DNA of 35,411 nucleotides from Flavobacteriales bacterium (lineage in GTDB: Bacteria; Bacteroidota; Bacteroidia; Flavobacteriales_F; PHOS-HE28), in assembly GCA_016717225.1 (NCBI GenBank), contig JADKGB010000027.1:1-35411 (forward strand), read 5' to 3'. The notes under the pieces were generated by a model, which saw only the letters and a program-made list of their open reading frames with translations, made no database searches and was not told where the DNA came from. Position 1 is the stretch's first letter, and every line of letters starts with the position of its first letter. The position numbers and the translations under genes are program-made. Positions 14,938 to 24,193 of this stretch are shown piece after piece.

Positions 14938-14973
14938 GAAGCTTGTGGCCCGAGCATATGGCTTGAAGCCGCG
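14938..14973. repeat. Short dispersed repeat, left of the ABC operon
   Basis: Contains AAGCTTGTGGCCC (14939-14951) and GGCTTGAAGCC (14960-14970). Both words recur on the opposite strand at 17351-17376, in the reverse order, on the other side of the ABC transporter genes. It also sits in the 158-base gap between the permease stop and the Ppx start. Confidence 0.5.
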
Positions 14974-14975
14974 TT

Positions 14976-16312
14976 TCAGCCCTTATAGAACAGCCATTTC
15001 CCCAACTCTTTCCACGTCACCTTTTTGCCGTACATCAGAATGCCGGTCCGATAGATGCGGCCTGCCAACCATGTGGTAAAAATGAACGTGGCGATCAAGA
15101 GCCCCATGCTCAACGCCAGTTGCCAGGGATGCTCGAACGCATTGCCCATCGCTACGCGCACCATCATGACGATGGGTGAGGTGAACGGGATAATGGAGCA
15201 CCAGAACACCGCTGGCCCATCCGGGTTCACGATCGCTGTTTGCGCCACGAAGATCCCGAGCATCATCGGTATCGTTACCGGCATCATGAACTGTTGCGAG
15301 TCGGCTTCACTATCTACCGCTGATCCTACAGCCGCGTACAGTGAACTGTACAACAGGTAGCCGCCCAGGAAGTAGAACACGAAGAGGCCCAGGATCGCGG
15401 CGATCGGCAGTTCCTGCAGTATCTCGACGCCGCTGGAAAGCTTGTCCATGGTCTCTTTATCGTCGCTGCTGAGACCATCCTGGGACATCTGTTCCTTCAA
15501 TTGGGTGCTCATCATTCCCGTTCCCTGCTGCTCCGCGAACGCCGCGATCTTGTCCTTCGCAAGCCAACACCCACCATGGTAATGATCCCCGAAATAACCA
15601 CCCACAGTAGGAATTGCGTAAGGCCAACACCAGCGATGCCAATGATCTTGCCCATCATCAACTGGAACGGTTTCACGCTGCTCACAAGCACTTCCACGAT
15701 GCGGTTCTGTTTCTCTTCCATCACCCCACGCATCACTTGGATGCCGTACAGGAAAATGAAAAAGAAGATCATGTAGCCGAATATGAAACCGATGGCGGCT
15801 TTCTCCTGATCATGCGATTCTTTCCCGGTGTTCTTGATATCGTACAACTGCACTTTCATCCGCTTCCGGATCTTGGTGTAAGTGTCCGGATCGATCTTGT
15901 TCAGCTTCAGCAGTTCGCCCTCCACGATCTTTTCGATGGCCCCCGTGATCTGTTCTTGCACATTGGCGCTCGGGTTCTTTTTGTAGGTGATCTCCAGCTT
16001 CGGTGCCACGGTCACGTTGCTGGGCACAAAGACTTTCAACGTGTGCGGACCTTTCGCGAACACACTGTCCTCGATCATCACCGGTGAATACGAATAGTGG
16101 ATGGTCTCGGTGTCTTTCAATTGGCCTGTAACGAGATGCGACTCGTCCACGACCAACACTTCCTGCGTTCCGTTCTCCTGCAGTGTCAGGAAGATCACCA
16201 GGAAGGTGCCGCCTATCAGCAACACAGGCCCCAGGATCGTCATGATCAAGAAGCTCGGCTTGCGTACACGTGTGATGTACTCGCGCCAGATGATGAGTCC
16301 GATCTTGTTCAT
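14976..16312 (-). pseudogene. ABC-2 type transporter permease, frameshifted once in this sequence
   Basis: The product would be an inner-membrane permease of the NatB/YhaP type, about 445 residues. The first part (16312 to about 15560) holds an N-terminal helix (SFLIMTILGPVLLIGG), a large extracytoplasmic segment, and helices around IGFIFGYMIFFFIFLYGIQVM and MEEKQNRIVEVLVSSVKP, typical of ABC-2 permeases. The second part (from about 15560 to 14976) continues with AKDKIAAFAEQQ, YLLYSSLYAAVGSAVDSEADSQQ and closing helices. Joining the frames needs one extra C on the plus strand near 15560, where a CC run appears shortened. It starts four bases after the ATPase stop, so the two form one exporter. 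Sequencing error is more likely than true loss. Confidence 0.85.
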
Positions 16313-16316
16313 GGGT

Positions 16317-17256
16317 TCATTCGGTCATTCCAGATCGCACCAGCTCTGGTTCCCGCTCGCTCACTACACGGATGAAGATGTCGTGCATGCGGGGAATTTC
16401 TTCCTGTGCGCCTCTTATACTTACCACCGGGAGCACGTTGCGTAGCACAGTGCTGAGGTCGGCACCGTGCAATAGTTTCACACGGGCGGTGCAGTTCGCA
16501 CCATCTTCAACGCAGTCCAGCAGTTCGCCGTGGAATGCCAGGGCATTCGTAAAAGCGATCCGCGAGCCCGTGAATTCCACCTTGTACGTCTGGGTGCTGA
16601 ATTGCTTGCGCACGTCCTTCACGCTGCCGTTCAACATCACCTTGGCCTTGTCGATGAGTGCGATATGGTCGCACAATTCCTCAACACTGGCCATGCCGTG
16701 CGTGCTGAGCAGAATTGTGGTGCCTTCCTTGCTCAGGCGGATGATCTCATTGCGCACCAGGTCGGCATTGATCGGGTCGAAACCGCTGAAGGGTTCATCC
16801 AGGATCAACAACTTCGGGTTGTGCATCACCGTGGTGATGAACTGCACCTTTTGCGCCATTCCTTGCTCAACTCCTCGACCTTCTTGTTCCACCACCCCGT
16901 CATTTCCCACCGCTCGAACCAGTCTTTGAGGCGTGATACGGCTTCCGCCTTCGTCATGCCTTTCAAGCGCGCCAGGTACACAGCCTGTTCGCCCACCTTC
17001 ATCTTCTTGTAAAGCCCCCGTTCTTCGGGCAGGTAACCGAGCTGCGCCACGTCATCAGCGGTCATGGGTTTACCATTGAAAAGCACACGCCCTTCATCGG
17101 GGCCGGTGATGCGCGTTATGATGCGATCAAGGTGGTCTTTCCTGCACCGTTGGGGCCGAGCAATCCAAAAACGGTTCCTTCCGGCACATCCACGCTCACA
17201 CCGTTCAACGCGGTATGGGCGCCATAGCGCTTTACGATGTTCTCACAGATCAACAT
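16317..17256 (-). pseudogene. ABC transporter ATP-binding protein (NatA-like, DUF4162 tail), two frameshifts
   Basis: This is the ATPase partner of the ABC-2 permease downstream. It starts at ATG 17256 (MLICENIVKRYGAHTALNGV). Frame 1 carries the Walker A GPNGAGKTT; frame 2 carries GYLPEERGLYKKMKVGEQ; frame 3 carries the signature-like SKGMAQKVQF, Walker B LLILDEPFSGFDP and the switch STHGMASVEELCD. The C-terminal part (after about residue 215) fits DUF4162. The shifts lie near 17125 (ATCCGC read as ATCGC on the coding strand) and near 16861 (GGG read as GG). Both look like lost homopolymer bases, so the gene is probably intact in the organism. Confidence 0.85.
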
Positions 17257-17499
17257 GGGCTTCAGGATCGGGGCCGAAGGTATCCCGAGGTTTCATGCGC
17301 GCCGAGCCGTTCGTGAGGGCCGGCTGCCGTTGGTAGAACTCTCGTTCAATGGGCCACAAGCTTTAGGCTTCAAGCCGTAGGCTCGAGTTTCGAAAGTCGC
17401 TCCCGCAACATTGCACAGGCCGTTGGGCACAGCGAACAAGCCTGAGGCTTATGGCTTGCGGCAACAAGTGTTGCTATGCGTAGATCTCCCGACGCCCGA
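17257..17499. repeat. Gene-free gap with short dispersed repeats, right of the ABC operon
   Basis: GGGCCACAAGCTT (17351-17363) and GGCTTCAAGCC (17366-17376) are the reverse complements of the words at 14938-14973. A third related string, GAGGCTTATGGCTTGCGGC, lies near 17446-17464. No gene is seen here. Confidence 0.45.
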
Positions 17500-18452
17500 T
17501 CATGCGATGTTGCACGGATCCCACACTTTCAAGCGCAGGCAGCGCACGACATCCCATGGAAGCAGGGTGGTCGTCTTGGCATTCTGCAACTCCGGGAATG
17601 GAACGATGCACTTCCGGCAGGCGATAGAACGGGATGCGTGGATTCAGGTGATGGATGTGGTGGAAGCCGATGTTGGCCAGGAACCACCGCATCATGGCGC
17701 TCATCTTCATGTGGCTGCTGCTGTCCAACGCGGCATCGGCGTAGGTCCAGCCATCTTTTTCAGTGAAGGTGGCCCCAGGGAAATTGTGTTGGGCATAGAA
17801 CAAGTACGAGCCGAGCGCGAGAACCATCAGGAACGGAAAGGCGAAGCCGAAGAAGAATCCGCTCCAGCCAGCGAGGAAGTAGATCCCCACACCGATGCCG
17901 AAGTGCACCGCCATGGCAACAATACTGTCCCAGTGCCGGTCCTTGTTGCTGATGATCGATCGGATACACATGCCGTACAGGAACATGAAAATGTAGCCGA
18001 AGCCGATGGTGAGAGGGTGTCGCACGAACATGTACAGCGTACGTTCCGCCGTGCTGCTGCTCAGGTATTTTTCCTTGGTTACAATGGGGAAGGACCCGAT
18101 GCTGCTGGTGTACAACTTGCTGTTGTGCGCATGGTGGTAGTTGTGTTGCGTTCCCAAATACTCACAGGAGCCAACATGAACATGCCGAATACCACGAAAA
18201 AGGCCTTCGCCAGTTTGCTGTGTTGAGAATGGCATGGTGCAGATAGTCGTGGTAGATCATGAACAGGCGACCCAGTGTCAGGGCCAAGAGCACGCTTCCC
18301 GCCGCTTTTTATCCACAGGCGTCATTGAGGAAGACGATGGCATATGAACCGCCCAGTACCACCAACGTGGTGAACAGGTGCCACCAGCTTTTCCAACGGA
18401 TCTCGTTGGCGAAAGGACAGGTAGCGAGAATGAGGTCTTTTCCTTGGAGCAT
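17500..18452 (-). pseudogene. Membrane fatty acid desaturase, several frameshifts
   Basis: The reconstructed product is an integral-membrane di-iron desaturase (about 315 residues) that would insert a double bond in acyl chains. All three His boxes are found: YHDYLHHA near 18257 (HxxxHH-type), HNYHHAHN near 18140, and NIGFHHIHHLNPRIP near 17660. It opens at ATG 18452 with MLQGKDLILATCPFANEIRW. Breaks: an in-frame stop at 18309-18311 beside a five-A run (coding strand), shifts near 18222 and 18155, and a shift near 17593 (GG read for G) after which the second frame gives PELQNAKTTTLLPWDVV and stops at 17500. Most breaks are at homopolymers. The acyltransferase gene ends 11 bases upstream, suggesting a lipid-related operon. 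Confidence 0.8.
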
Positions 18453-18463
18453 GAAGGGCGAAT

Positions 18464-19253
18464 TTATATGCCGGAACCAGACGGCCGACGATGCTTCCAC
18501 CGGCGGTGCGTCCACAGCCAGTTCGACGGAAGTCGTTGAATGTCTTTCTCCAGCCGTTGTGTGCAACTGCGTGATCTCGCCTTCCCTTTTCCGTTCCAAA
18601 GAACACCGGTGTGTCCTGGTGGAGAAAGGTGGTCCAGAAGGCCCGCTCCGGGGGTGGGGTCTGATCGGCGATGAACGCGGTGGCGCTTACCAGGTGGCGG
18701 TCAGTGAGCATGCCTTTTAGCGTGTTGTCCATAGCGTAGAGCTTGTTGCCAAGCCGGGTGCGCATGTGATAGACAAGTGCATCGAACCATTTGTTCTGCA
18801 AAGGATGATAAATGACGAATAGTTGGTGCAGCCCAAGCTGGCTGAAACGCGCACCACCCCACTCCCAATTTCCCCAATGGCCCATGACCAGGATCACGCT
18901 GCGTTTTTGATCGAAATAGTTCCGCAGCACGGCCTCGCCGGCAACCTGCACGCTCCTTCACTTGTTCTGGTGAGAGGGTGAGTGTTTTCAGCGTTTCCAG
19001 CACCAGGTCGCAGAACCAACGGTAGAAATCGCGCTCCATGGTGCGTAGTTCCGCTTCGCTCTTTCCGGAAAGCTGTTCCGCAAATTGGTGCGCACAACCT
19101 CCTTACGGTAGCCGAAAACATGGAACAGCAGAACGAAAAGCCCGTCACTCAGTACAACAGCACCGGGAACGGCAGCCAGGCGATGCCGTATATGAAGAGG
19201 AGTGACAGGTAGTAGCCGATGGCGCCGCTGCGGGCGAAGATGAGGCGGTTCAC
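18464..19253 (-). pseudogene. LpxL/HtrB-like lysophospholipid acyltransferase, frameshifted and apparently internally deleted
   Basis: The family transfers a late acyl chain to lipid A precursors or related lipids at the inner membrane. The reconstruction starts at GTG 19253 (NRLIFARSGAIGYYLSLL), then GLFVLLFHVFGYRKEVVRTN, LRNSF, a helical segment, and the active-site motif GHWGNWEWGG (His in HWGNWE). The end reads QRLEKDIQRLPSNWLWTHRR, the typical C-terminus, with the stop at 18464. Shifts lie near 19151, 19063, 18948, 18595 and 18560. Between FFGTE and EGEITQLHT only a few residues remain where the family has about 40 more, so part of the domain seems missing. This deletion is harder to explain as a base-calling error. 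Confidence 0.75.
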
Positions 19254-19274
19254 AGCACGAGCATCAAAACAGAA

Positions 19275-19306
19275 AGGGGCCACCTCGCTTTCGCGAAGCA
19301 GCCCCT
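19275..19306 (-). terminator. Terminator after the delta-60-repeat gene
   Basis: On the minus strand AGGGGC and GCCCCT enclose an inner GCTT/AAGC stem, followed by a T-rich tail. It lies 22 bases after the stop codon at 19328. Confidence 0.6.
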
Positions 19307-19327
19307 CCCGGCAGAGCGCTTCCAGGT

Positions 19328-20853
19328 TTACTGGACCACTAAGCGCTCAGTGCGTTGCTCATCTCCTGTTGTTACGCTTACCAGATAGATGCCAGCTGTC
19401 AATGTCTTCTCGAGGTTGAGTTCCGTGCGAGCGTTTCCTGCTGCGAGCGCGATGACTTCGTGATGGACCAACTTTCCGAAGGCATCGAATAGTGTTATCC
19501 CGGCCTGCTCAATACGCGGGTCGAGATCGGAGAGAGAGAGGGTGATGGACATGCCTTCATTGGGATTGGGCCAAATAGTCATTCGCGAGTTCGTGCTGTA
19601 GTCAGTAGACAGGGTCTCTGCTGCTGTGTTACCGAGAATCATCGCTGCCACAGCGGTATTTATTCTGGCTACCCCAGTTCTGGCCACACCGTTGTAGGAG
19701 GTGAAGGATCCAGCGCAGTACACCTTGCCGCTGATCGCCTTGGCCAGGACCGTTGGTCCATTGAACCCGCTACCTGAAATGAAGGATGCATCATACAGAC
19801 CTGTAGTGCTCAATCGTGCTATGCGGTTGCTCGGCGTACTTGCGTAATTCTGGAACCCACCCCCGCAGATTATCGAGCCGCTGCCGGAGGAGAAAGGAAC
19901 AATGCTGAGCACTTGCCCGTCGTATCCAGTTGAGCCGAAGCTCCCGACCAAGTTGCCGCCGAGGTCCAACTTGCAGATCCGGTTAGCAGGCGTGGTGAAG
20001 TTGCCGCCGATGTAGTAACCATTGCCCCCGGGGACTTCTGTGATCACGCTGACCCCCGTACTTCCCATTGGCCCCAATTGGATCTGGCCACCGTACCAGT
20101 TCGTCGAAGTTTCGCCACTGCTGTTCATTTTGCAGAGCGATTTGGCCGCTTGCCCCCTGTAGTTATTGAAGGTTCCACCGCAGATCACACCACCATCCAA
20201 GGTGCCTGAAGTGCGGCCGAAGCAGAGGCTGCTGACGCTAAGAGCTGTTCCTGCGAAACCGGAACCTGTTGTAAAACTGTTGGACACCAGGCCATTGCTG
20301 TTCAATTTCGCTACGAGGTGTCTTGGTTGACCATCATAGGTTGTGAAGATCCCGCCGCAGAAGATCTTTCCGGAAGGATCAACGAGCAACGCCAACACAT
20401 TTCCATTGGGGCCGCCGGTTGTTGTTCCGAATGTGGCGTCGATGGTCCCGTTCGCGTTCAGCCGCAGGATGTGCTTGCGCGCAGTGCCATTTAGCTGTTG
20501 AAGATACCTCCGCAGAGGATCTTTCCATCCGACTGCAGGGCCACGGCGTTGATCACGTAGTTCGGTGGACTTACGGAGGCGAAGCCGGTTCCAGTAGTGA
20601 ACGTATTGTCGATGCTGCCGTCCACATTGATCCGCACAATGCCACGGCGCGAGACTCCTTGGTAGGTGGTGAACTGCCCAACGCAGATCAACTTGTCATC
20701 GGTTTGCACTGCCAGTGCATTCACCGGTCCGTTGAAGCCTGTGCCAGGGTTGAAGCTCAGGTCCAAGCTTCCGGGTGGGTCGAAGAGCTGGGCCTGTGTG
20801 ATCTGGGCGAATAGCGCGAAGATCAATGCACGGAAAGTGGATGTGTGTTTCAT
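19328..20853 (-). pseudogene. Delta-60-repeat secreted protein with T9SS type A sorting tail, one frameshift
   Basis: The reconstructed protein is about 508 residues. A signal peptide (LIFALFAQITQAQ) is followed by about seven delta-60-type beta-propeller repeats of the form D-x-S-F...GF-N-G-x-V-x-A-L-A...DGKI-x-C-G-G-x-F-x-x-Y. The last 85 or so residues are a type A sorting domain (MTIWPNPNEG, FDAFGKLVH, AGIYLVSVTTG, final RLVVQ), so it should be exported by T9SS and attached to the surface or released. One base is missing near 20492, where GGIFNS should continue into YNGTARKHILRLN. The gene is divergent from the histidine kinase gene. Confidence 0.85.
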
Positions 20854-20958
20854 GGTTCAATGTTCAGGCTGCGAAGCACGATGAACCCGTCCATGGAAAC
20901 CATAGCATATGTATGGGACGCCACATTCCAATGCCTTGCATCGCTTCACCTTTGCCGC

Positions 20959-22829
20959 ATGAAGCACTTCATGTTCGTGTTCGCGCTGGTGTTCGGATCC
21001 ACTGTTCCAGTCTACGCCCAAGGCGATCGGCTCCAAAAGCAACGGGCTCTGGTCGAGGCATGGTCGCAGCGCCCGGAACATCCGGCCGGTGATACCATCG
21101 GTCTTCAGTTGATGAGCGACCTTACGGTGATGTACATGATGCGGTCGCACTTCGACAGTGCGTTGGTGGTCGCCACAAATGCGGCGCTTGCTGGTGAAAG
21201 GATCCTGGCGGCTACGAATAACATGGAGCAGAAGGAGGTGGTCCGCAACCTCGTGTTCAATGTGCAGGGTATGCGGTGCATGCTGCTTCGTGACCAAGGC
21301 GCATTCGACGAAGCGGTCGATGTAGGGCGAACGTTCTTGGGACACGCAGAGCTGCTCGGAACATCGGATGCTCTGGCAGATGCATACGGGTCGTTGGCCT
21401 TATGCCATGTGGGCTTGGATGATCGGGGAACTGCGCTCCTGTGGACCCGAAAGAAACTGGCCATCGTGGATACGTCCGATCATCTGATCCGGACGCGGGT
21501 GCTTTTCGAAATGGGTGATGTGCTCGGCGCGCTCGGCAAGGAGGACAGCGCGTTCTACTATTTGCGTTTATCGCGCACGGTTCTCGATAGCTCCATGACC
21601 CCGGTGGTCTTCACCGAGCCGTTGTTCCGGATCATTGCTTTACATCAGCAAGCAGGTCGCACGGATTCCGTGGCGAAGTACCTTGAACTGGTCGAGCGGC
21701 ACCTGGACTTTCGCTCGTATCCGAAAATGGAGGTCCAATGGCTTCTGGCCAAGGCCGGTCTTCAGACATTGAGCAGGGAGTACGGGGAGGCTATTGCGAC
21801 TTTGCGCCGAGCTGATGCGGTTGCCCTGATGATCGGTGATCACCGACTGCGCTACAAGGTCCAACGGGCACTGTCGATCGCACACGCATCCAATGGTGAT
21901 CCGGTTACTGCGGTGTTGCATGCAGACACAGCGGTGAACGAGATGAAGATGGTCATGCGGGTCGATAAGATCCGCCATCTGGCGCGCACCCAAGCGGAAA
22001 TGGTGCATGAAAAAGAATTGGCGCTTGCAGAAGCGCAGGTGGATGCAGCGGGGGCAACGGAATTTGGCCATCGTGGGTGGCGGAGCCTCGATCCTGCTGC
22101 TTGTACTGGCGTTGTTGCTCTTCCGAAGTGCCCGGCATAAAGCGGAGGTTCTTGCCACCAAGAACGCGGAGATCATCCAGGCTCAAACGCGACTGATCGA
22201 GAGCGAGAAACAGCGCGAGGCCGAACAGGTGCGCACACGCATCGCGCGGGACATCCATGATGAAGTGGGCAGTGAACTCACGCGGATCAGCATGCTCGGT
22301 GGCGAAGTGAAACGCCGATTGTCGCCATCGGAGAGCGCGGCCAACGAAGGGTTGGACCAGATCCGCTTGTTGACCCGCCAAGTGAGCGCCACATTGAGCG
22401 ACGTGGTCTGGGCTGTGGATCACAGCAGGACACCGTGCAGAGTTTGGTGCGGCATGCCGAGAGCTTTGCCCGCCGTATGCTCGATGCGTTCGGTGATAAG
22501 GCCGAACTCGTGTTCACCTCTGTGGGAGCGGATCGGCCATTGGATCCCCTCGTGAAGAACAACGTCTTCCTCGTGTTGAAAGAAGCGGTGAACAACGCCG
22601 TGAAGTATGCTTCAGCGGATCGGCTGGCAGTGCAATTGATCACCGATGCGCGGTCCTTTCGCGTGCATGTGAAGGACAATGGACAGGGCTTCGACCCCGT
22701 GCGCATGGCGCGCGAAGGCAATGGGCTGCGGAACATGCAAGCTCGTGCTACAGTTGGGGAGCGGAATTGAGCATCGTGGCAGCGCCCGATTCAGGTACCG
22801 AGGTGTTGATGACCGGTAGCTGGGCCTGA
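20959..22829 (+). pseudogene. TPR-containing sensor histidine kinase (HisKA_3 type), three frameshifts
   Basis: The reconstructed kinase is about 620 residues. ATG 20959 gives a signal peptide (MFVFALVFGSTVPVYAQ), so the long helical repeat region (about residues 25-355, TPR-like pairs such as AYGSLALCHVGLDDRGTALL) lies in the periplasm. One transmembrane helix (NLAIVGGGASILLLVLALL) leads to a coiled linker and the phosphoacceptor motif IARDIHDEVGSEL (His codon 22256-22258). The ATP-binding domain has KEAVNNAVKYA, DNGQGFDP and GNGLRNMQARA. Shifts lie at the five-G run 22050-22054, near 22428 (GG for GGG) and near 22750-22759. The response regulator follows 31 bases later, so the pair is a two-component system. 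Confidence 0.85.
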
Positions 22830-22860
22830 GCATACCAGGGCAACAACATACTTTCGGAAC

Positions 22861-23502
22861 ATGGCAACTGGACCGGTGCGTGTGGCGATCGTGGAAGACG
22901 ACAAAGGGATACGTGACCTCATGCGATCCACTATTGAACGCGAGCCGGATATGAGGGTGGTGCGGACCTTCCCCAACGCCGATGATTTCCTGGAGGCTTT
23001 TCCCAAGCTGGAATTGGACGTGGTGATCATGGACATCAATATGCCCGGCACCAACGGTATCGAAGGCATCCGGACAACCAAGCCGAAGCGACCCACCACG
23101 CAGTTCCTCGTGGTCACCGTCTTCGAGAACCCGACCTACATATTCCAAGCGCTTTGCGCTGGAGCAACAGGTTATTTGGTGAAGGATGCGGACAGCGATG
23201 TGCTGGTGGCTGCTGTGCGGGAGATCGCCGCTGGCGGTTCGCCGATGAGCCCATCTATTGCTCGCATGGTCGTGAATTCCATGCATGGGCAACCGACCGG
23301 GGCAATGCAGGAAGAGCTCTTGACCCTGCGTGAACGGGAGGTGTTGGACGCCCTGGCGAACGGCCTCATGTACAAACAGATCGCCTCGAAACTGGTGATC
23401 TCAGTGGGTACGGTGCAGAACCACGTACGCCACATTTACGAGAAGTTGCAGGTGCACTCGCGGACAGAGGCTGTCAGGCGAGTGTATCCTAACCGATATT
23501 GA
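22861..23502 (+). CDS. NarL/FixJ-type response regulator with LuxR HTH
   Basis: This 213-residue cytoplasmic transcription factor has a receiver domain (about 5-122) with the acidic pair in VEDD, phosphoacceptor Asp58 in VVIMDINMPG, Thr86 and Lys108 in GYLVKDA. The C-terminal LuxR-type HTH (about 152-210) shows LTLREREVLDALANG, MYKQIASKLVISVGTVQNHV and a closing IYEKLQVHSRTEAV helix. It should be phosphorylated by the HisKA_3 kinase encoded just upstream. Its 3' end overlaps, on the opposite strand, the open frame of the AhpD-like gene by about 100 bases. Target genes are not evident. Confidence 0.95.
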   Translation: MATGPVRVAIVEDDKGIRDLMRSTIEREPDMRVVRTFPNADDFLEAFPKLELDVVIMDINMPGTNGIEGIRTTKPKRPTTQFLVVTVFENPTYIFQALCAGATGYLVKDADSDVLVAAVREIAAGGSPMSPSIARMVVNSMHGQPTGAMQEELLTLREREVLDALANGLMYKQIASKLVISVGTVQNHVRHIYEKLQVHSRTEAVRRVYPNRY

Positions 23503-24117
23503 CCCGCCTGTTGCCTGATCCGCAAAGTGGTTCCGGATACCGCGCCTAGCGATCGATCGCAGTGTCTCGCTGGGCACATACGGCTCCATGTACCCCTCGT
23601 GCGCCATCTTCCCGCCGATCTCCATGAACTTCTCCTTCTCTGGCCAGGCCCACGTTCCCAACCCGTCAACATAGCGGTTGAACATGCAGAAGCTTGCCGC
23701 GATCAGCACGGTGTCGTGGATCTCCACGTCAGTAGCACCGGCCTCTTTAGCCTTCGCGATGTCCGCTTCGCCCACGTGCTTACCGCCGCGCTGGGTTTGA
23801 TGTGCGATGTTCAACAAGGCCCTCATCTTCGGGGAGAGGGGTTCATGCGGCAGTCCCTGTTTGATCTCATCGATGAAGTCAGCGCCCTTGCCCAAATGCG
23901 CGCACGCGGCAGCTGCATGGCTCGTATGGCAGAAGTGGCAATCGTTCCACCACGATACGCTCGCCGCGATGATCTCGCGCTCGCCGGGTGTAAGCGAAGA
24001 CGGACCGCGTAACAGGATCTCCACCAGTTCGCGCAAGGGCTTGGCGGTTTCGGGGCGGTACATCAGCAGGCCGCTGATGCCGGGCGAATGGCCAGCAGGA
24101 AGGTTGATGTGGGGCAT
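23401..24117 (-). CDS. AhpD-like carboxymuconolactone decarboxylase family protein (peroxidase-related)
   Basis: AhpD-type proteins are cytoplasmic, helical and use a CxxCxxxH active site to reduce peroxides or pass electrons to peroxiredoxins. Here the site is clear: NDCHFCHTSHAAAACAHLG near residues 57-75. The downstream motif EIHDTVLIAASFCMFNRYVDGL is also a family hallmark. The ATG at 24117 (MPHINLPAGHSPG) fits the family start; a GTG at 24141 is less likely. The family usually ends soon after HEGYMEPYV. Here the frame runs about 50 residues further, over the end of the response regulator gene, with composition unlike a real domain. A stop in another frame at 23546-23548 suggests a possible frameshift and an earlier true end. 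Confidence 0.8.
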   Translation of the reverse strand: MPHINLPAGHSPGISGLLMYRPETAKPLRELVEILLRGPSSLTPGEREIIAASVSWWNDCHFCHTSHAAAACAHLGKGADFIDEIKQGLPHEPLSPKMRALLNIAHQTQRGGKHVGEADIAKAKEAGATDVEIHDTVLIAASFCMFNRYVDGLGTWAWPEKEKFMEIGGKMAHEGYMEPYVPSETLRSIARRGIRNHFADQATGGSISVRIHSPDSLCPRVHLQLLVNVAYVVLHRTH

Positions 24118-24193
24118 GCCGCAAAGTAGCACCCGCCACACTTGTTTTCAGAAGTGCGGATCGGCCCGAAGGACCTTGCTCGTGTGTTCCTGA

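Noticed and set aside
17474..18235. Desaturase gene as a complete 253-residue gene
   Set aside because: It lacks the first His box and its C-terminus is out of frame; the adjoining frames supply the missing family motifs.
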